Notes under the pieces: model-generated
What the model was told of the DNA's origin: nothing
Database searches by the model: none
The model's input: only the letters and a program-made list of their open reading frames with translations
Shown here: positions 4,052 to 6,205 of the stretch, piece by piece
Layout of the letters: every line of letters begins with the position of its first letter
Position numbering within the stretch: the stretch's first letter is position 1
NCBI GenBank assembly: GCA_001789355.1
Contig: MFZI01000055.1
Coordinates: 1-6,205 of the forward strand
Direction: 5' to 3'
Source: Candidatus Roizmanbacteria bacterium RIFCSPHIGHO2_01_FULL_39_8
Lineage (GTDB): Bacteria > Patescibacteriota > Microgenomatia > UBA1406 > GWC2-37-13
Length of the DNA stretch: 6,205 bases
Translations under genes and position numbers: made by a program

Positions 4052-5188
4052 ATGTCTGGCAAAAGTTTCTTTGCGCGGCAAAATGTAGAATACTGCGATA
4101 CAATCTACCGGATTCTAAAAAGCGGCGAATCCGGTACTCTTCTATTCCCACCGAATACTCATAAGTCGAACTATTTCATCGATCAAGTCATTGCACACAA
4201 CCCTACAGATGTACATCTAATTAAGTTTGATTTATCTACATATGAGATGGATGATGCAAATGATCTTCTTCTCATTTTGAGAAAAGAAATGAAAAGTAGT
4301 AAGAAGAAAAAGTTTGGCGTTTTGATAAATAACGCACGGAATCTTATTTTAAAGGAGAAATATCTAATTCTTAACTCACTTTTTGACTTTTTAGATCAAT
4401 ACCCTCAATTCAATCTCATTTTCTTTTTCAACATTGACATTACTCATCCCGATATAGCAAAACATCTCCGCTCTCGAATATTTGGCAACGTATATTATTT
4501 TCCGCTCTATGATCTTGAGGACGTGTGCGGGTTTATTGAGTTTTTCTCTCAAGAGTGGAAAATGTCCTTTAATCAACATGAGGTAGACAAAATTGCCTAT
4601 CTATGTGGCGGATATTTCTGGCTTATAAAGCAAGTCATTAGGATCATTCGTGATAATCCTTCAATTAAGTTTGAAAATCTTGCTCAGGGTCTTCAGGTGC
4701 GAGTTACTCTTGAGCAGCTTTATACGTCGCTTCTTGATTCGGAAAAAACCGTTTTGCAAAGCTTGATTCAAGGTAAAAAGATCGAGTCAGATTTAGAAAA
4801 ACACAGTTTAGAATATTTCAAAAAGATAGGCCTGATCAATAGAGGTAAAATTACGATTCCCCTCTTAGATGAGTTTTTGAGAGAAGAAATTCCCCATGCA
4901 GACGTTGAGCTTCGTGATAATCACATATATGTAAACTCAGTTAATGTAGACAATCATTTTTCCCAAAAAGAAAGAAGGATTTTTAAGGCTTTGATTGATC
5001 ATAAAAATGAGATCGTTTCTCGCGACGAACTAGCAAAAGCCATATGGCCGGTGAATACCGATGATTTTTATTCAGATTGGGCAGTGGATAGAATTGTTTC
5101 ACGTCTCAGGGAAAAAATCAAACTTCTAGGCTTTTCCAAGGAGGTCATTAAAACGGAGAGGAATAAGGGATATATTTTTAAAAACTAA
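4052..5188 (+). CDS. Winged-helix regulator with degenerate AAA+/STAND-like ATPase domain (copy 2)
   Basis: This 378-residue paralogue of the protein at 2360-3502 has the same layout. The P-loop position reads PPNTHKS (33-39): the Lys-Ser pair survives but both glycines are gone. The Walker B position reads GVLINN (89-94), with Asn where Asp/Asp-Glu is expected. The FFFNIDITHPDIAKH block and a CGG motif follow, then a middle helical part with LEQLYTSLLDSEKTVLQ. The OmpR/PhoB-type winged helix is at about 301-376; it is identical to copy 1 in 42 of 76 positions by hand count, with AKAIWPVNT shared. The frame opens upstream to a TTG at 3986, but that codon lies before the promoter's -10, and the ATG at 4052 aligns gap-free with copy 1. 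The protein is probably a cytoplasmic DNA-binding regulator of the divergent microgenes; nucleotide binding is possible, hydrolysis unlikely. It ends KN without the Ser-rich tail of copy 1. Confidence 0.8.
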   Translation: MSGKSFFARQNVEYCDTIYRILKSGESGTLLFPPNTHKSNYFIDQVIAHNPTDVHLIKFDLSTYEMDDANDLLLILRKEMKSSKKKKFGVLINNARNLILKEKYLILNSLFDFLDQYPQFNLIFFFNIDITHPDIAKHLRSRIFGNVYYFPLYDLEDVCGFIEFFSQEWKMSFNQHEVDKIAYLCGGYFWLIKQVIRIIRDNPSIKFENLAQGLQVRVTLEQLYTSLLDSEKTVLQSLIQGKKIESDLEKHSLEYFKKIGLINRGKITIPLLDEFLREEIPHADVELRDNHIYVNSVNVDNHFSQKERRIFKALIDHKNEIVSRDELAKAIWPVNTDDFYSDWAVDRIVSRLREKIKLLGFSKEVIKTERNKGYIFKN

Positions 5189-5218
5189 TGTTAATAGATT
5201 TGTGCTCGTTTAGCATTT

Positions 5219-5224
5219 TATAAT
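5219..5224 (+). promoter_or_regulatory. -10 box (TATAAT) before the 213-residue gene
   Basis: A perfect TATAAT ends 9 bases before the ATG at 5234. No good -35 is visible at 16-18 bp (the nearest TTTGTG is only 14 bp away). The spacing suggests a very short or absent leader, as for the two regulators. No Shine-Dalgarno sequence precedes the ATG. Confidence 0.4.
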
Positions 5225-5233
5225 CAAATTTTT

Positions 5234-5875
5234 ATGCGTCATGAACAAATTTTACCTCCTGATGAAATAAGATATCTCTTAGGGAAGACATCGATAAAGC
5301 AAGAATTTAGGCGTGCTGATTTTTTAGCTGACAGGAATTTTATACCGATGTCTGCATCACTTGGGGGTACAGAGTTTGATTATTACGTGGCTCCTGCTGG
5401 AGATGTATCAGATTTACCCTTTCCTCGTCAAGCCCGTTTCATTGGAGCTTTTAGCGGGGAACATGTAATTATTGTGCCAGGTGAGATTGCTTCTGAGCTT
5501 CGGCCAATTCATGCATACAGGGAATTGATTAAGGCTCAAATGCTAGTTGTGGATGGAATAGTTATACTTGATGACCAAATAAGTTTAGAGGTTGAGACAG
5601 AGCGTAGGGCTTTATCAGCAGTTAGTGATGGACAATTAGCAGCTCGATACGCACAAGATAGATCTAAGGATACAGTAGCGCGTATAAGATATGTGGACGA
5701 ACTAATGGAACAAAGTTTAAGGGATGGGGCTTGTGATCGAGGAAAAATTTTTGAATTAGATTTTGTGAAAGACGAATTGGAACAGGCCGCTAGACTATTA
5801 TTAGGGTACTCAGGCGCATCGATTAGCGTACGTTCAGCAAAAGATGCTAATTTAAATATACAGGTTGCTCATTAA
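5234..5875 (+). CDS. Hypothetical protein, 213 residues, function unknown
   Basis: I do not recognise this protein. It begins at the ATG at 5234 and ends at TAA 5873-5875. No signal peptide or membrane segment is visible. The N-terminal half is mixed alpha/beta (FDYYVAPAGDVSDLPFPRQARFIGAF, EHVIIVPGEIASELRP, MLVVDGIVILDDQISL). The C-terminal half (about 115-185) is charged and probably helical (ETERRALSAVSDGQLAARYAQDRSKDTVARIRYVDELMEQSLRDG). A later stretch, FELDFVKDELEQAARLLLG, could be an oligomerisation helix. No catalytic motif can be named. It follows regulator 2 by 45 bp on the same strand but appears to have its own -10, so shared transcription is uncertain. It is convergent with the gene at the right edge, with only 4 bases between the stops. 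Confidence 0.65.
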   Translation: MRHEQILPPDEIRYLLGKTSIKQEFRRADFLADRNFIPMSASLGGTEFDYYVAPAGDVSDLPFPRQARFIGAFSGEHVIIVPGEIASELRPIHAYRELIKAQMLVVDGIVILDDQISLEVETERRALSAVSDGQLAARYAQDRSKDTVARIRYVDELMEQSLRDGACDRGKIFELDFVKDELEQAARLLLGYSGASISVRSAKDANLNIQVAH

Positions 5876-5879
5876 CACT

Positions 5880-6205
5880 TCAAACCTTTCTTGGTGTGTC
5901 ATAGTCTCTCCAATGAAAACGCGGGTCCTTTCGCATATCTTCAGCGAATAAAGCTTCATATGGTAGCATGATGCCATAGGGATTTTCCGGATACCGATAT
6001 TTTTTTTTGACTGGGGGTACTATATCATACATATATATCTCTTGCCAAGAATTTGGTATAGCATAAGGTAGTGACCATGGAGTAAAATGAGCTCCACTTA
6101 TTACTATGGATCTGAATGTCTGGAGCGTCATTTGTGATCTTACTATTGAGCGGTGTAACCCGTCTTGCTTAGCATGTACCTCTTGTCCGTTAAATGGAGC
6201 TTCAG
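5880..6205 (-). CDS. Hypothetical protein, C-terminal part (5' end outside the window)
   Basis: The frame is open from the right edge to a TGA at 5880-5882, giving at least 107 residues. An internal ATG at 6131 would give 83 residues, but the frame continues open above it (EAPFNGQEVHAKQDGLHRS...), so I treat the gene as cut by the window edge. The visible part is rich in aromatic residues and proline (HFTPWSLPYAIPNSWQ, IYMYDIVPPVKKKYRYPENP, FHWRDYDTP), soluble, and without a membrane segment. I do not recognise a family. It is convergent with the preceding gene, 4 bases apart, with no obvious terminator hairpin between them. Confidence 0.5.
   Translation of the reverse strand, partial: EAPFNGQEVHAKQDGLHRSIVRSQMTLQTFRSIVISGAHFTPWSLPYAIPNSWQEIYMYDIVPPVKKKYRYPENPYGIMLPYEALFAEDMRKDPRFHWRDYDTPRKV

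Noticed and set aside
4391..4579. Minus-strand frame of 62 codons inside regulator 2
   Set aside because: It is antisense to the conserved DITHPDIA region and not preserved in copy 1.
1924..5233. Mobile element as the cause of the duplication
   Set aside because: I saw no transposase, integrase, terminal inverted repeats or target-site duplications around either cassette; a plain tandem duplication is enough.

Overview
The window is AT-rich bacterial DNA. There is no rRNA, tRNA, IS element or CRISPR array. The set of short intergenic gaps, a minimal copper-export module, orphan proteins and very small genes would fit a candidate-phyla (Patescibacteria/CPR-type) genome. That placement is an inference with low confidence; nothing here fixes the taxon.

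Left part (1-1310, all minus strand): a compact copper-resistance operon, transcribed csoR (934-1209), then a membrane-anchored cupredoxin (541-900), then copA, a P1B-type copper ATPase whose first 179 codons lie at 1-539 and which runs out of the window. A sigma70-type promoter (-35 at 1284-1289, -10 at 1262-1267) abuts a CsoR-type operator of the form CCCCCC-TATA-GGG (about 1243-1264). The expected behaviour is repression by apo-CsoR and release by Cu(I). Next to it, also on the minus strand, is an unrecognised gene (1315-1884, possibly starting further upstream) preceded by a clear intrinsic terminator (1907-1931).

Middle part (2032-5188): the unusual region. Two paralogous plus-strand genes (2360-3502 and 4052-5188) encode proteins of about 380 residues. 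Each has a degenerate AAA+/STAND-like N-terminal part and a C-terminal OmpR/PhoB-type winged helix. Each is preceded by divergent minus-strand microgenes that are too short for ordinary gene calling. A 30/33-residue hydrophobic peptide is conserved between the copies (about 13 of 30 identical, same end). A single-pass membrane microprotein with an acidic tail is intact in copy 2 (3472-3612), but interrupted by TAA and TAG in copy 1 (2032-2175). Copy 2 also has a 48-residue microgene with a Shine-Dalgarno sequence. I read this as a tandem duplication of the cassette [membrane microprotein - hydrophobic peptide - divergent winged-helix regulator]. The control regions share a repeated DNA element (yTGACr-N6-CTGACA, three copies) and extended -10 boxes lying immediately before the ATGs, so the regulator mRNAs look leaderless or nearly so.

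Right part (5189-6205): an unrecognised plus-strand gene (5234-5875), and a convergent minus-strand gene (5880 to the right edge) that is cut at its 5' end.

The best candidate for an undescribed system is the duplicated regulator/microprotein cassette. The likely logic, by inference, is that the winged-helix protein controls the divergent microgenes and itself through the shared repeats, while the microproteins act at the membrane. Whether they are signals, toxins or regulator partners cannot be told from the sequence.
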